Below are positions 1-8,832 of a DNA stretch of 64,000 nucleotides, one piece after another (position 1 is the first letter of the stretch; each line of letters starts with the position of its first letter). Below the pieces are notes generated by a model. It searched no databases. It was given only the letters and a program-made list of their open reading frames with translations, and was not told where the DNA came from. The DNA comes from CALMEH01 sp964548225 (GTDB lineage Bacteria; Acidobacteriota; Blastocatellia; Pyrinomonadales; Pyrinomonadaceae), in contig CAZJQP010000017.1 of assembly GCA_964548225.1 (NCBI GenBank), positions 1 through 64,000 of the forward strand. The letters run 5' to 3'. The position numbers and the translations under genes are program-made.

Positions 1-6
1 CGCTCA

Positions 7-34
7 TTGCAAGCGGGACGCTTGCGCTCCAGTC
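7..34. repeat. Right arm of a GACTGGAG-type MITE-like element (cut by window edge)
   Basis: The stretch reads TTGCAAGCGGGACGCTTGCG and then CTCCAGTC. It matches the right terminal arm of the elements at 5398-5534 and 13912-14054. The left arm would lie before the window, so only one end is seen. Confidence 0.7.
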
Positions 35-60
35 CTTATCCCGAACTGACGTTATATTAA

Positions 61-146
61 ATTTAGGATTTAGGATTTAGGATTCAAGATTTCCTTTTGA
101 TAAAATTCTAAATCCTAAATTCTAAATCCTAAATCCTAAATCCTAA
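61..146. repeat. Inverted heptamer repeat (TTTAGGA / TCCTAAA)
   Basis: About three tandem TTTAGGA units on the left are mirrored by about five TCCTAAA/TTCTAAA units on the right, with a roughly 25-bp centre, so the transcript could fold into a hairpin. The right arm runs up to the ATG at 148. No other copy was seen in the window. Confidence 0.8.
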
Positions 147-147
147 T

Positions 148-702
148 ATGAGACTTGAAGCTATCGAAAACCCGAAAAGTCTGTTTCTGAAAATTGCTTA
201 TTGGTTCACGAAAAGACAATACGGCAAAGTGATGTCGCCGCTGAAAGTGATTTATGCACGAAAGCCGGAATTGCTTTCGTTTGCGATGAAAATTGCGAAA
301 TTCGAGGCAAAACAAAATTCGCTTTCGCCCGAATTGCGTCTTTTTATCAAAGTCGCCGCCGCTACAAACAACGGCTGTTCGTTTTGCCAAGACATCGCTT
401 TGGCACACGCCGTTAAGGACAAAATCGGCACGGAAAAATTCGTCGCACTGATTGAAAAAGACGCGAAAAAAATATCTGTTTTCAGCGAAAAAGAACGGGC
501 GATTTTAGCGATTTTGAATGAATATAATGAGCAAAAACGAGTTTCCGATAAATCTTTTGCCGAACTTGTCAAACATTTCAACGAAACCGAAATCATCGAA
601 ATTCTCGCACTTAATGCATTTGAGCAGTTTTATAATGCACTGACAATTCCGCTCGAAATCGAATCGGACGGCTTGCAGCAATTAGCGAAAAATAAAACTT
701 AA
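148..702 (+). CDS. Carboxymuconolactone decarboxylase / AhpD-like family protein
   Basis: Small all-helical protein of 184 residues with the AhpD-type redox motif Cys77-Ser-Phe-Cys80 (NNGCSFCQDI) followed by His87. In this family the Cys pair reduces peroxides or peroxiredoxin partners, usually in the cytoplasm. The spacing from the second Cys to the His is longer than in classical AhpD, so the substrate cannot be assigned. There is no signal peptide. The ATG directly follows the heptamer repeat with no clear ribosome site, so the start is the first in-frame ATG. The gene stands alone ahead of the lipase on the same strand, with a gap under 80 bp to that gene's start. Confidence 0.8.
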   Translation: MRLEAIENPKSLFLKIAYWFTKRQYGKVMSPLKVIYARKPELLSFAMKIAKFEAKQNSLSPELRLFIKVAAATNNGCSFCQDIALAHAVKDKIGTEKFVALIEKDAKKISVFSEKERAILAILNEYNEQKRVSDKSFAELVKHFNETEIIEILALNAFEQFYNALTIPLEIESDGLQQLAKNKT

Positions 703-780
703 AATTTTTCCTTGCCGAGATACTTTTTGCTTCAGATTTGCGCGTTACCTGTCAGAAAGATTTTTTTCAGGAGCAAATCA

Positions 781-3084
781 ATGTCAAAAAAAGCATTTTC
801 TTTTATTTTACTTTTCAATTTATTCGCGGCAAATTTCGCGGTTTTCGCACAAAATAAAACTTCAAACGCAAAATGTTCGGGCGCGTGGACGGGCAATATT
901 ACCTACACGCGCACACAAACAATGACCGACAACACAACAACCGAACGAGTTTCAAAGCGCGGTAAGGACAAACGCGAATGGGAAATGAAATATAACTATA
1001 AAGCGTCGGTTGCGGTTCTTGAAAATCCGGCAAATCCGGCTTCAAACATTGGCAAAGCGTCAATCGAACATAAATTTTCAAGCATTGAAAAAACCGTCGC
1101 GCAGGAAGAAAATTCGTGCGATAGAGGCAAGACGTGGCAAATAATGTCGGGCTTTTTTACGACTAAAAGCGAAACCAAAGGTCAAGCGACAAATCAAGAA
1201 GCAAACGTCCACGTCGGCGTAAATACGGACGGAACTTACACGGTCAGCGTCGGTTTGCCGCAGATTCAAGGCTTAACTTCCGGCTCGCAAACTTCGACCT
1301 TTAGCGGACAATGCACTGCGAAAGAAGGCAAAAATCTGAATATGCCGCAAACACCGACCACCGTTCAGGGGAATTCGATGCAATCAAGCGGCAATGACAG
1401 AATTGATACGAAAAATCCGAACAACATTTCCGGCAGTTGGTCGCAGACGCAACTCGGCGTAACCGAAACCATTACTTGGAATTTGAAAAAATGCGGCGCA
1501 CCGCTTCGGATTACCGATTTGCAGTTTGAAGATATGAGATATCCGACGTGGAATGAGTGGCAGGAAATTACCGAACAGCGCGGGACGATTGATGGAAATT
1601 TCGTAAAAATTAAAGCCAAGATTTTAAACGCTTCGGGCGAAACGAAATACGCCGATTTGCGTTTCAAGGAAACTTACAAAGGCGACAAATGGGACGGCGC
1701 AAAACCCGATGCACCGCTCGAAGATTCGGTTCGTTCCGTCCGTGTCGAAGCAAACTCTGAAGAAACGGTCGAAATGATTTTCGATTCGAGCGGCTATGCG
1801 TGGTTTGACGACGGTCGCCCGCGATTGTTACAGCGCATCAAAGCCGAACTCGAAGAAGACGGTAAAAAAATTGACGAAATGACCGAAAATCTGAAAATTG
1901 CGCCGAAACCCGTTGTTTTGGTTCACGGACTTTGGAGCAACTGGCGAGCATGGGAATCGTGGCAGAATATTTTGACGACTTCACATTCTTACGATTGGAA
2001 GGCGTTTCCCGTCGGTGAAAAACCGGAACACGGCGTAATGAACACCGGCAAAACTTTTATGTCGAGCGAACAAACCGATTCTATCGGCGACAATGCACAC
2101 AAGCTCGAAAGCTATATTGAATACGCTCAAAAAGACCGCAATGCGTGGCACGTTGACATCGTTGCACATTCGATGGGCGGATTGATTTCGCGTTGGTATA
2201 TTGATCAAGTAATGCAAAATTACACGGAAAATTCGCGTCCGCGCGTCGCGCATCTCATAATGCTCGGCACGCCGAATATGGGTTCGCCGTGTGCTGACGT
2301 GATGGACATTGCATTCGGAATGATCGGCAAACAAGTTGAAGCCGTGCGCCAATTAACGCCCGATTATGTTGCCGGATTCAATCACGTTCACACTCAGCGC
2401 AAAGGCGTGAAATTTTCTGCACTTGCCGGAAATCCGCTTCCGACGATGTGCAAACAAATCGTTCCGAATGACGGCGTTGTTTCCGTCCCATCGGCAAAAT
2501 GGATTATCAAAGACACTGCCGAATCGAAAAACATTCACACCGATTTGACCGGAACGAGCGATTTTTCCGGCTTCGTCAAACCGCGTCTGGCAATTGGACC
2601 GAAAGGCAATCATAACCCCGAAATGCCCGAAATTCCGCAAACAACCGGACAAAATCAATCCGGCGTAATGTTCCTAAACGCGGCATACAAGTCAGAACAA
2701 TCTACGGTAGCGGGCTGGCAAAACTCCGACAATCGAAATGCCTCGCTTCACCTATCCGCTACCACAGATGCCTCTGCTTTGCGTCCGGATTTTGCAAAAG
2801 CCGCAAAACTCGCACCGAAGCAATCAATCGAAATTGAAATTCCGGTGGAAGCAGCGCAGAATTTCGGCTTGACGTTTATGGCTGATTCAAACATTTCCGC
2901 GACGCTTTTCAACGAAAAAGGCGAAATCGTCGGCAAAAATCTGACGAAAACGCCTGAAGCGAATCTCTGGTTTCGCTCAATTTTTTATGACAAACCGACA
3001 ACGAAAACAACTTGGAAATTAAAACTCGAAAACACTTCGGACAAAGAGTTTGAAGCAGTCATTGCGGCTTGGAAAAATGCGTAA
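781..3084 (+). CDS. Secreted alpha/beta-hydrolase, triacylglycerol lipase/PGAP1-like
   Basis: The chosen start at 781 (767 residues) has CAGGAG just upstream and begins a clear signal peptide (MSKKAFSFILLFNLFAANF, cleavage near AVFAQ). An upstream in-frame start at 712 would spoil it. Residues about 30-370 are Ser/Thr/Asn-rich beta-type sequence of unknown fold. The hydrolase core follows, with oxyanion motif VLVHG (His382-Gly383) and nucleophile elbow AHSMGG (Ser464). A C-terminal region of about 120 residues could be a beta-sandwich. This is the architecture of exported esterases/lipases acting on long-chain esters, and the exact substrate is not visible. The gene is monocistronic and converges on the histidine kinase. 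Confidence 0.8.
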   Translation: MSKKAFSFILLFNLFAANFAVFAQNKTSNAKCSGAWTGNITYTRTQTMTDNTTTERVSKRGKDKREWEMKYNYKASVAVLENPANPASNIGKASIEHKFSSIEKTVAQEENSCDRGKTWQIMSGFFTTKSETKGQATNQEANVHVGVNTDGTYTVSVGLPQIQGLTSGSQTSTFSGQCTAKEGKNLNMPQTPTTVQGNSMQSSGNDRIDTKNPNNISGSWSQTQLGVTETITWNLKKCGAPLRITDLQFEDMRYPTWNEWQEITEQRGTIDGNFVKIKAKILNASGETKYADLRFKETYKGDKWDGAKPDAPLEDSVRSVRVEANSEETVEMIFDSSGYAWFDDGRPRLLQRIKAELEEDGKKIDEMTENLKIAPKPVVLVHGLWSNWRAWESWQNILTTSHSYDWKAFPVGEKPEHGVMNTGKTFMSSEQTDSIGDNAHKLESYIEYAQKDRNAWHVDIVAHSMGGLISRWYIDQVMQNYTENSRPRVAHLIMLGTPNMGSPCADVMDIAFGMIGKQVEAVRQLTPDYVAGFNHVHTQRKGVKFSALAGNPLPTMCKQIVPNDGVVSVPSAKWIIKDTAESKNIHTDLTGTSDFSGFVKPRLAIGPKGNHNPEMPEIPQTTGQNQSGVMFLNAAYKSEQSTVAGWQNSDNRNASLHLSATTDASALRPDFAKAAKLAPKQSIEIEIPVEAAQNFGLTFMADSNISATLFNEKGEIVGKNLTKTPEANLWFRSIFYDKPTTKTTWKLKLENTSDKEFEAVIAAWKNA

Positions 3085-3091
3085 AAATATA

Positions 3092-3176
3092 AGAAGTCAG
3101 CTCAAAGTAATAATTCGTGATTGGCGATTTTCCCCAAGAGCGAATCTATTTTTGAGCTAACTTCTTTAGTTTTTTC
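3092..3176. terminator. Convergent terminator-like hairpin
   Basis: Arms AGAAGTCAGCTCAAA (3092-3106) and TTTGAGCTAACTTCT (3151-3165) pair with one mismatch, and a T-run follows at 3170-3175. It lies between the convergent lipase and NtrY-like genes and could serve both. Confidence 0.6.
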
Positions 3177-3187
3177 TGAAATATTTT

Positions 3188-5377
3188 TCAATTCAAAACC
3201 GGAAGCTCAACAATAAATTTCGCGCCGTGCGGCGAATTGTTGACAGATTTAATTTTACCGCGATGTTCGGAAATTATGCGTTGAACAATCGCCAGACCTA
3301 ATCCCGTGCCACGTCCTTTGGTGGAAAAATACGGCTGAAAAAGTTTCTGAAAATCAGACGGTTGGATGCCGTTTCCATTGTCGGAAACTTCCGCGACAAT
3401 CAAATCACGCGCCTTGTCGTAAAAGGTTTTAAGCGTGATTTTTTTGTCTGTTTGCTCATTCTCAAACGCTTCGATAGCATTCTCGATAAGATTAACAAAC
3501 ACACGCTTTAACTGTTCTTCATCAAGCATCACATTTGGCATATTTTCCGCTAAATTCAGTTCAATCAATGCGCCGCGTTCTTCATAAAGTGCGGCTGATT
3601 GGCGAATTATTTCATTCAAATTTCCGCTTTCGAGTTTGACGTTTGGAAGCCGCGCAAACCTTGAAAACTCATCAACCATTGATTTTAATGAAGAAACTTC
3701 GCGCAAAATTGTTTGCGTTCCTTCATTGATAATTTTTACGGTTTGATCTTCGGTTTTTGTTTTTTCTTCTCCTCTTCTCCTCTTCTCCTCTTCTCCGTTT
3801 CGGGCAGAAAACCGCTTAGCGATTCTCTCCGCCGAAAGCTGAATCGGCGTAAGCGGATTTTTGATTTCGTGCGCCATTCTTCGCGCCACTTCAGACCAAG
3901 CAGAAGCGCGTTGCGCCGAAATTAGTTCAGACAAATCTTCGATAACGAGAACTGCACCGCTTGATTCCCCGAATGAACGAGGCAAAGCGGTTGCCGTCAA
4001 TGCAACAGGCAAATTTTCGTTTGAATTTTCGCTTGCGCCATTCGCGCTCTCGCGCTGCAAAACGGTTTGTTCTCCGGCTTGCCCGATGCGTTTAGCACGA
4101 TTTAGAAGGCGTTCCAAAACAATTCGGTTTTCTTCCGTAACGAGTTTTGAAAGCTCAAAATTAATAAAATTTGCATCTTCCAGTCGCAAGATTTGAATCG
4201 CGGCTTTGTTAATCGTCGTAACTTTATTTTCCGCGTCAAATGAAATCACACCTGTCGAAAGCGATTGCAGAACCGTTTCGATATATCTTTGCCGTTCGCT
4301 TAATTCAGCGGAGTTTTCTTCTAATTTCGCCGACATCTGATTAAAAGATTCGACCAAAATTGCCAATTCGTCTTCGGCAAAAACTTCGACGCGGTGTCCT
4401 AATTTGCCACGCGCAATTTCGTCCGCGCCTTCCGCCAAAGCCTTGAGCGGCAAGGTCAAACCGCGGGCAATATAAAACGCCGCCCAAGAAGATGCGAAAA
4501 TCAAAAGAAAAGTCAAAACACCGAGTGTCGAAAGTCCGATTTGGCGAACGGTGATTTGTTTTTCCTTCAATCTATCGAATTCGGCGAGCGAATTATCTAC
4601 AAGTTGGCTAACATTTTCTTCCTCGAAAAGATTTGAAATTACAAGAAATTTTCTGCCGTCGGCAAACGTCGCTTGAGCCGCGTCGAAACCTTTTCCGTCT
4701 TGCAACATCGGCTCGTCAAATCGCCCATTTTTCGCCATTGCAACAATTTGTTCAAGTTCTTTCTGTTTCTCTTTTTCGAGTATTTTTCCGTAAAAGCCAA
4801 GTGTTTGATTAGTTTTCGAGAGAATTTCAATCTGTGTTAAATCTCCGGCTTCAGCAATATTTTTTAATTCCTCGTTTGTAAAATCGTGCTGTTCCAAACT
4901 CTTCACGAGCATTGCCGCCGTTTCACGAAATTTCTGCGCTTGCAAAGAAATTGCTTTATTTTGCACTTCCCGCGATTCGCGGACGACATTTTCGGGAATC
5001 TGCGTGAACCAGCGTTCAAGAGCGCGATTCATAAACAAAAATGAAAATCCCGCCATTGCGACAATCGGCAAAATGCTGACGGCAAAAAAATAAAGCCAAA
5101 GGCGTGTTTTGAATTTTGAGCCAAGCGCGAGCGCACGTCTTTCACGCGCCAATTTAATCAGATTTCTCAGCAAAATAAAGCCGAAAATGACGAACGCGAA
5201 AAAATTCAAAGACGACAAAGCATAAAGCAAAAGCGTGTCGTTTGCCGATTCAACCGCTAGATTTTTCCATAGATTTGAGGTTTGCAAAAGAATCAGGAAC
5301 GTTAGTGTCAACAAAACCGCACCGCCCCAAATCCAGGGGATTTTGCGCTTTTTCGGCTTTTCGGTTTGATTCTGCAC
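3188..5377 (-). CDS. NtrY-like membrane sensor histidine kinase
   Basis: 729 residues. Two N-terminal membrane helices (about 15-35 and 45-70) and a third near 95-120 precede an extracytoplasmic sensor region. Then come a membrane helix near 290, HAMP (about 310-360), PAS (about 370-470), HisKA with the phospho-acceptor in RRMAHEIKNPLTP (His503), and HATPase with the N box NLIENAIEAF and the G motif GRGTGLGLAI. The order matches NtrY-type kinases, which normally phosphorylate an NtrX-type sigma-54 activator. No response regulator is adjacent, so the kinase is an orphan here. A short Glu/Arg/Lys-rich insert after the first HisKA helix (NGEEEKRRRGEEK) comes from a TCTTCTCC-type microrepeat at about 3768-3797. 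A MITE-like element sits 20 bp upstream of the start. Confidence 0.88.
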   Translation of the reverse strand: MQNQTEKPKKRKIPWIWGGAVLLTLTFLILLQTSNLWKNLAVESANDTLLLYALSSLNFFAFVIFGFILLRNLIKLARERRALALGSKFKTRLWLYFFAVSILPIVAMAGFSFLFMNRALERWFTQIPENVVRESREVQNKAISLQAQKFRETAAMLVKSLEQHDFTNEELKNIAEAGDLTQIEILSKTNQTLGFYGKILEKEKQKELEQIVAMAKNGRFDEPMLQDGKGFDAAQATFADGRKFLVISNLFEEENVSQLVDNSLAEFDRLKEKQITVRQIGLSTLGVLTFLLIFASSWAAFYIARGLTLPLKALAEGADEIARGKLGHRVEVFAEDELAILVESFNQMSAKLEENSAELSERQRYIETVLQSLSTGVISFDAENKVTTINKAAIQILRLEDANFINFELSKLVTEENRIVLERLLNRAKRIGQAGEQTVLQRESANGASENSNENLPVALTATALPRSFGESSGAVLVIEDLSELISAQRASAWSEVARRMAHEIKNPLTPIQLSAERIAKRFSARNGEEEKRRRGEEKTKTEDQTVKIINEGTQTILREVSSLKSMVDEFSRFARLPNVKLESGNLNEIIRQSAALYEERGALIELNLAENMPNVMLDEEQLKRVFVNLIENAIEAFENEQTDKKITLKTFYDKARDLIVAEVSDNGNGIQPSDFQKLFQPYFSTKGRGTGLGLAIVQRIISEHRGKIKSVNNSPHGAKFIVELPVLN

Positions 5378-5397
5378 GAGTTTATTTTAGCACAACT

Positions 5398-5534
5398 GAC
5401 TGGAGCACAAGCAGCTCGCTTGCAACGCCGCTTGAAAAGCGGTGTAATGGCGTTTGCGTAGAATCAACTTTATTTCTACTCAAACGCTTTTTCGCGCTTT
5501 GCGCTCAAGCAAGCGAGCCGCTTGCGCTCCAGTT
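5398..5534. mobile_element. MITE-like element, GACTGGAG family
   Basis: Imperfect terminal inverted repeats of about 28 bp begin GACTGGAGCACAAGC and end GCTTGCGCTCCAGT. They enclose about 80 bp with a smaller internal repeat (GCGTTTG and CAAACGC). There is no ORF. The element lies between the divergent NtrY-like and CPBP genes, and its right end stops about 5 bp before the CPBP start codon. Confidence 0.75.
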
Positions 5535-5538
5535 TTTT

Positions 5539-6492
5539 ATGAATCTGCAACACATTTTTTTCAATGAAAACGAACGACTCCGAAGCGGTTGGCGTTTCGC
5601 GCTTTTTTTGGCGGCATTTTTCTTTCTTTCGATGCTTTTTGTCGTTGGTGCTGTCGGTATTTTGAGCAATTTGCCAATCGGATTTACGCAAAACAGTCTG
5701 CTTGCTTTTGTCGTGCCTATGGGAATTTCGAGCGCAATTTGTATTTTTCTCGGTTGGATTTTCGGGAAGTTTTTTGAAGATTTGCCATTTCGTGCGCTCG
5801 GCATTTGGTTCACGAAAAATTGGTTGAAAGATTTGGTTTTAGGTTTGCTTTTCGGCGCGATTTCCGTCGGATTCGCCGCGCTCATTGCTTACGCTTTCGG
5901 CGGAATGCGTTTTGAGTCAAACAACGAATCAGGAATTGCGCCCATTATGTTGACTTTGTCGGTAACGCTTTTACTCTTCACCGTTGGTGCAATAAATGAA
6001 GAATTGCTTTTTCGCGGTTATCTTTTGCAAACAATGTCGCGGGCAAAACTTTTTCTGCTCGGAACGATGATAACTTCCCTGCTGTTTGCTTCGGCGCACA
6101 ACGCCAATCCGTCGGCGAGCATTTTTTCGTGGCTTAATACATTTATCGCGGGAATTTGGTTGGCGGTTGCTTATTGGAAAACGCGCAATTTATGGTTTCC
6201 GTTCGGCATTCATCTCGCGTGGAATTGGGTGCAAGGTTCTTTTCTAGGCATCAGCGTCAGCGGTTTGGATGCGATTGCGACCGCACCGCTTTTAAAAGTT
6301 ACTGAAAAAGGAAATCCTTTTATCGGTGGCGGCGATTACGGACTCGAAGGCGGAATTTCCTGCACGATTGCCCTAATTTTTTCAACTGCGCTGATTTATT
6401 TTTTGCCGATTTTCAAACCGACGGAAGAAATGATTGCGCTAACAAGCAAAGAGATACCTTTAACCCACAATATCCGCAACTTTGACGCTTAA
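5539..6492 (+). CDS. CPBP-family intramembrane glutamic endopeptidase (Abi/CAAX-like)
   Basis: The ATG at 5539 gives 317 residues starting MNLQHIFFNENERLRSGWRF. The longer in-frame reading from 5242 would translate through the MITE and is rejected. About eight hydrophobic segments carry the CPBP signatures: EExxxR in NEELLFRGYL (Glu154, Glu155, Arg159), FASAH, and a C-terminal FGIHLAWNW. Members are membrane proteases or protease-like proteins in prenyl-protein processing, bacteriocin immunity or stress. The role here is unknown. The start codon follows the MITE with no recognisable Shine-Dalgarno site, so expression may depend on the element. The last 33 bp overlap the convergent Uma2 gene. 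Confidence 0.85.
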   Translation: MNLQHIFFNENERLRSGWRFALFLAAFFFLSMLFVVGAVGILSNLPIGFTQNSLLAFVVPMGISSAICIFLGWIFGKFFEDLPFRALGIWFTKNWLKDLVLGLLFGAISVGFAALIAYAFGGMRFESNNESGIAPIMLTLSVTLLLFTVGAINEELLFRGYLLQTMSRAKLFLLGTMITSLLFASAHNANPSASIFSWLNTFIAGIWLAVAYWKTRNLWFPFGIHLAWNWVQGSFLGISVSGLDAIATAPLLKVTEKGNPFIGGGDYGLEGGISCTIALIFSTALIYFLPIFKPTEEMIALTSKEIPLTHNIRNFDA

Positions 6493-7020
6493 ATCCGCAA
6501 TCATTTTTGGTGAAATCGTTTCGCTTTTTGTTGCTTTTCTGACGATTTGATATTTGCCATTTTTCGGTTCGGAATAAATTTCGATGATTTTTCGCGGCAA
6601 ATTTACAAGCCAAACTTCGGGAATCTCAGCACGCGCATAAAGTGGGATTTTCACTTGTCTGTCGGAACTAACGGTCGAGTCAGCGACTTCAATTAAAAGC
6701 AAAATGTCGTTTGGTTGTGCCTTGCCGGTCGAATAACAATCAGCGCGAAACTTTAGAAGAGCAACATCCGGCTCAGGTGCAGAAAAAATATTCATTCGCA
6801 CGGCGTTTTGAATACTTACTAATACACTATCATCACAATTTTTAGTCAGAAATCTATTCAGATAATTTATACAGCCAATGTGTAAATCGCCCTGTGTCAT
6901 TTTTTTTATAAACTCGCCTTCGATGAGTTCAACGCGCTCTTTGCCGTCAAAAACTCCGGCTTTAATCATCACATCGTATTCATCAACGGTGAAAAGTTTT
7001 CGTTGTGGTAATGCGCTCAT
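6460..7020 (-). CDS. Uma2-family (DUF820) putative PD-(D/E)XK endonuclease
   Basis: 186 residues in the typical Uma2 layout: N-terminal FTVDEYDVM, a central strand pair with the acidic residues PEPDVALL and LLIEVADST, then a Lys and IPEVWLV. These match the restriction-endonuclease-like fold of the family. Members are abundant in cyanobacteria and acidobacteria and their function is unproven. The gene lies 15 bp downstream of nadC on the same strand and its 3' end overlaps the CPBP gene. A second, diverged Uma2 gene lies at 40080-40649. Confidence 0.8.
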   Translation of the reverse strand: MSALPQRKLFTVDEYDVMIKAGVFDGKERVELIEGEFIKKMTQGDLHIGCINYLNRFLTKNCDDSVLVSIQNAVRMNIFSAPEPDVALLKFRADCYSTGKAQPNDILLLIEVADSTVSSDRQVKIPLYARAEIPEVWLVNLPRKIIEIYSEPKNGKYQIVRKATKSETISPKMIADLSVKVADIVG

Positions 7021-7035
7021 AGCTTAATTTTAACA

Positions 7036-7893
7036 TTAAATTGTCTGAATTTTAAACGAAATATCCATCGCCCGTGCCGAATGTGTTAAGCGTCCAACGG
7101 AAATTAAATCAACGCCCGCTTCGGCAAATGAGCGAACTCTGTCCAAATCCATTCCGCCCGATGCTTCGAGCAAAACATTCGGATTAAGCCCACGCGCCAT
7201 TTCGACAAGTTTTTGCGCTTCTTCGGGTGTTTGGTTGTCGAGCATAATAATATCTGCGCCGGCTTCGATAGCTTCCCTTAACTGCGCCCAATTGGAAATT
7301 TCCACCTCGATTTTGTGCAAGTGTCCGACCTTGATTTTTGCCATTGTAACCGCTTCGGAAATGCCGCCGGCAAGCGCGATGTGATTGTCTTTAATCAAAA
7401 CGCCATCGTCTAAACCGAAACGATGATTTTTTCCGCCGCCGATTGTTACGGCATATTTTTCAAGCATTCGCAAACCCGGCGTAGTCTTGCGCGTGTCAAC
7501 AATCTGCGCTCCTGTTCCTTCGACCGCCTGAACATATTGCCTTGTCAAAGTCGCCACGCCCGACATTCTTTGCATCAAATTCAGCGCAACCCGTTCGCCC
7601 GTCAAAAGCACGTCGGCATAACCTTTGAGCGTCGCAAAAACCGTGCCGCTTTTTACAAAATCGCCGTCTTGATGAGTTGTTTCGATTTCGGGATTTTCCG
7701 CGTCGAGATGAAAGAAAACGGCTTCGGCAATCGCCAAACCGCAGACGACCAAATCTTCTTTGGCAAGAAATTTTCCTTGTCCGCGCACGTCTTCCGACAC
7801 ACAAGCCTGCGTCGTAATGTCGCCGCGTCCGATGTCTTCCGCCAAAAATTCGCCGATTCCGGCAACGATTTCACTTGTTTCAAAAAGGTTCAT
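7036..7893 (-). CDS. nadC: Nicotinate-nucleotide pyrophosphorylase (carboxylating)
   Basis: 285 residues from ATG 7893 (MNLFETSEIVAG). Catalyses quinolinate + PRPP to nicotinate mononucleotide, CO2 and PPi in de novo NAD synthesis. Diagnostic segments are EDIGRGDITT near the N-terminus, RKTTPGLRMLEKYAV, GGGKNHRFGLDDGVLIKDNH with the quinolinate-binding Arg/His/Lys set, and the C-terminal LEASGGM and ISVGRLTHS. The length is normal. An alternative start five codons upstream (7908) is less conserved. The Uma2 gene follows at 15 bp. A CGCAAAGACG palindrome lies immediately upstream. Confidence 0.95.
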   Translation of the reverse strand: MNLFETSEIVAGIGEFLAEDIGRGDITTQACVSEDVRGQGKFLAKEDLVVCGLAIAEAVFFHLDAENPEIETTHQDGDFVKSGTVFATLKGYADVLLTGERVALNLMQRMSGVATLTRQYVQAVEGTGAQIVDTRKTTPGLRMLEKYAVTIGGGKNHRFGLDDGVLIKDNHIALAGGISEAVTMAKIKVGHLHKIEVEISNWAQLREAIEAGADIIMLDNQTPEEAQKLVEMARGLNPNVLLEASGGMDLDRVRSFAEAGVDLISVGRLTHSARAMDISFKIQTI

Positions 7894-7915
7894 ATAAAAA
7901 ATTAACAATCCAATG

Positions 7916-8076
7916 TTTTTTTAACGCAAAGACGCAAAGACGCGAAGGCGCAAAAGACGCAAAGATTTATTGCCTGTTTTGTTAGTAATTATCAATGGTT
8001 TCATCAAAATTTCGAGCTGATAAAACAGATTTTCAAAACTTTGCGTCTTCGCATCTTTGCGCCTTTGCGTTAAAAT
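7916..8076. repeat. CGCAAAGACG inverted repeat
   Basis: The left arm (7916-7965) contains tandem CGCAAAGA-type units. The right arm (8036-8074) contains the reverse complement, TTTGCGTC and TTTGCGCC. The centre is about 70 bp. A 29-nt stretch of the left arm, from the T-run through CGCAAAGACGCG, recurs inside the kinase gene at 35349-35378. Confidence 0.8.
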
Positions 8077-8085
8077 TTTCAACTT

Positions 8086-8820
8086 CTACGATTTCAAATG
8101 TTGTTTCGATTTGAACAATTTTATCTCATCTTCATCGAGTTCACGATATGCGCCGACGGGAATTCGGTCGTCTTTGATGTGTCCGATTTCGGTGCGTTTG
8201 AGTTTAACAACTGAATGCCCGATAGAATCGAACATTTTGCGAATTTGCTGATTGTGTCCTTCAAAAAGCGTAACTTTATACCAGCCGTTTTTGTCGGTCG
8301 GTTTTAAGATTTCTATCTCACACGGCGCGGTTTTGAAACCGTCTTCGAGAACTGTTCCGCGTCGGAGTTTTTTTATGGCAACTTCGGTCGGAGTGCCTTT
8401 GGTTTTGACTTCATAAACTTTCGGAATGCGTTTTGATGAGGCGATAAAATTGGTCAAATCGCCGTCGTTGGTCAAGATTATTAAGCCTTCGGTGTTGTAA
8501 TCGAGTCTGCCGACGGGATGAAGTTTGCCGTAGCCTTTGACTAAATCCGTAACGAGCTTGCGACCTTCGGGGTCAGCCGCGCTAGAGAGATAACCTTTCG
8601 GTTTATTGAGCAAAATATAAGCCTTTTCGCGTTTTTGCAGTTTTAGATTTATCAGTTTTCCATTAACTTTGATGTGATCTTTTTCCGCATCGGCTTTCGT
8701 TCCGAGTTCGGTGATAATTTTCCCGTTGACCGAAACTTTTCCGTCCGCAATAAGTTCCTCCGCACCGCGCCGTGATGCGATTCCGGCTTGTGCGATAAGT
8801 TTGTTTAATCGTTCTTGCAT
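8086..8820 (-). CDS. RluB/RsuA-family rRNA pseudouridine synthase
   Basis: 244 residues. An N-terminal S4 RNA-binding domain (MQERLNKLIAQAGIASRRGA, to about residue 60) is followed by the pseudouridine synthase domain. The latter has KPKGYLSS, the catalytic-Asp motif GRLDYNTEGL, and the C-terminal EGHNQQIRKMFDSIGH. Family members isomerise a uridine in 16S or 23S rRNA, most like RluB (23S). The linkage scpA-scpB-...-rluB is a widely conserved arrangement. It is the last gene of the leftward scp operon, 12 bp after the preceding membrane-protein gene. Confidence 0.9.
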   Translation of the reverse strand: MQERLNKLIAQAGIASRRGAEELIADGKVSVNGKIITELGTKADAEKDHIKVNGKLINLKLQKREKAYILLNKPKGYLSSAADPEGRKLVTDLVKGYGKLHPVGRLDYNTEGLIILTNDGDLTNFIASSKRIPKVYEVKTKGTPTEVAIKKLRRGTVLEDGFKTAPCEIEILKPTDKNGWYKVTLFEGHNQQIRKMFDSIGHSVVKLKRTEIGHIKDDRIPVGAYRELDEDEIKLFKSKQHLKS

Positions 8821-8832
8821 AAAATAAAGATT

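Noticed and set aside
5242..5538. N-terminal extension of the CPBP protease
   Set aside because: It would translate antisense of the NtrY-like gene and the whole MITE. Family similarity begins only after ATG 5539.
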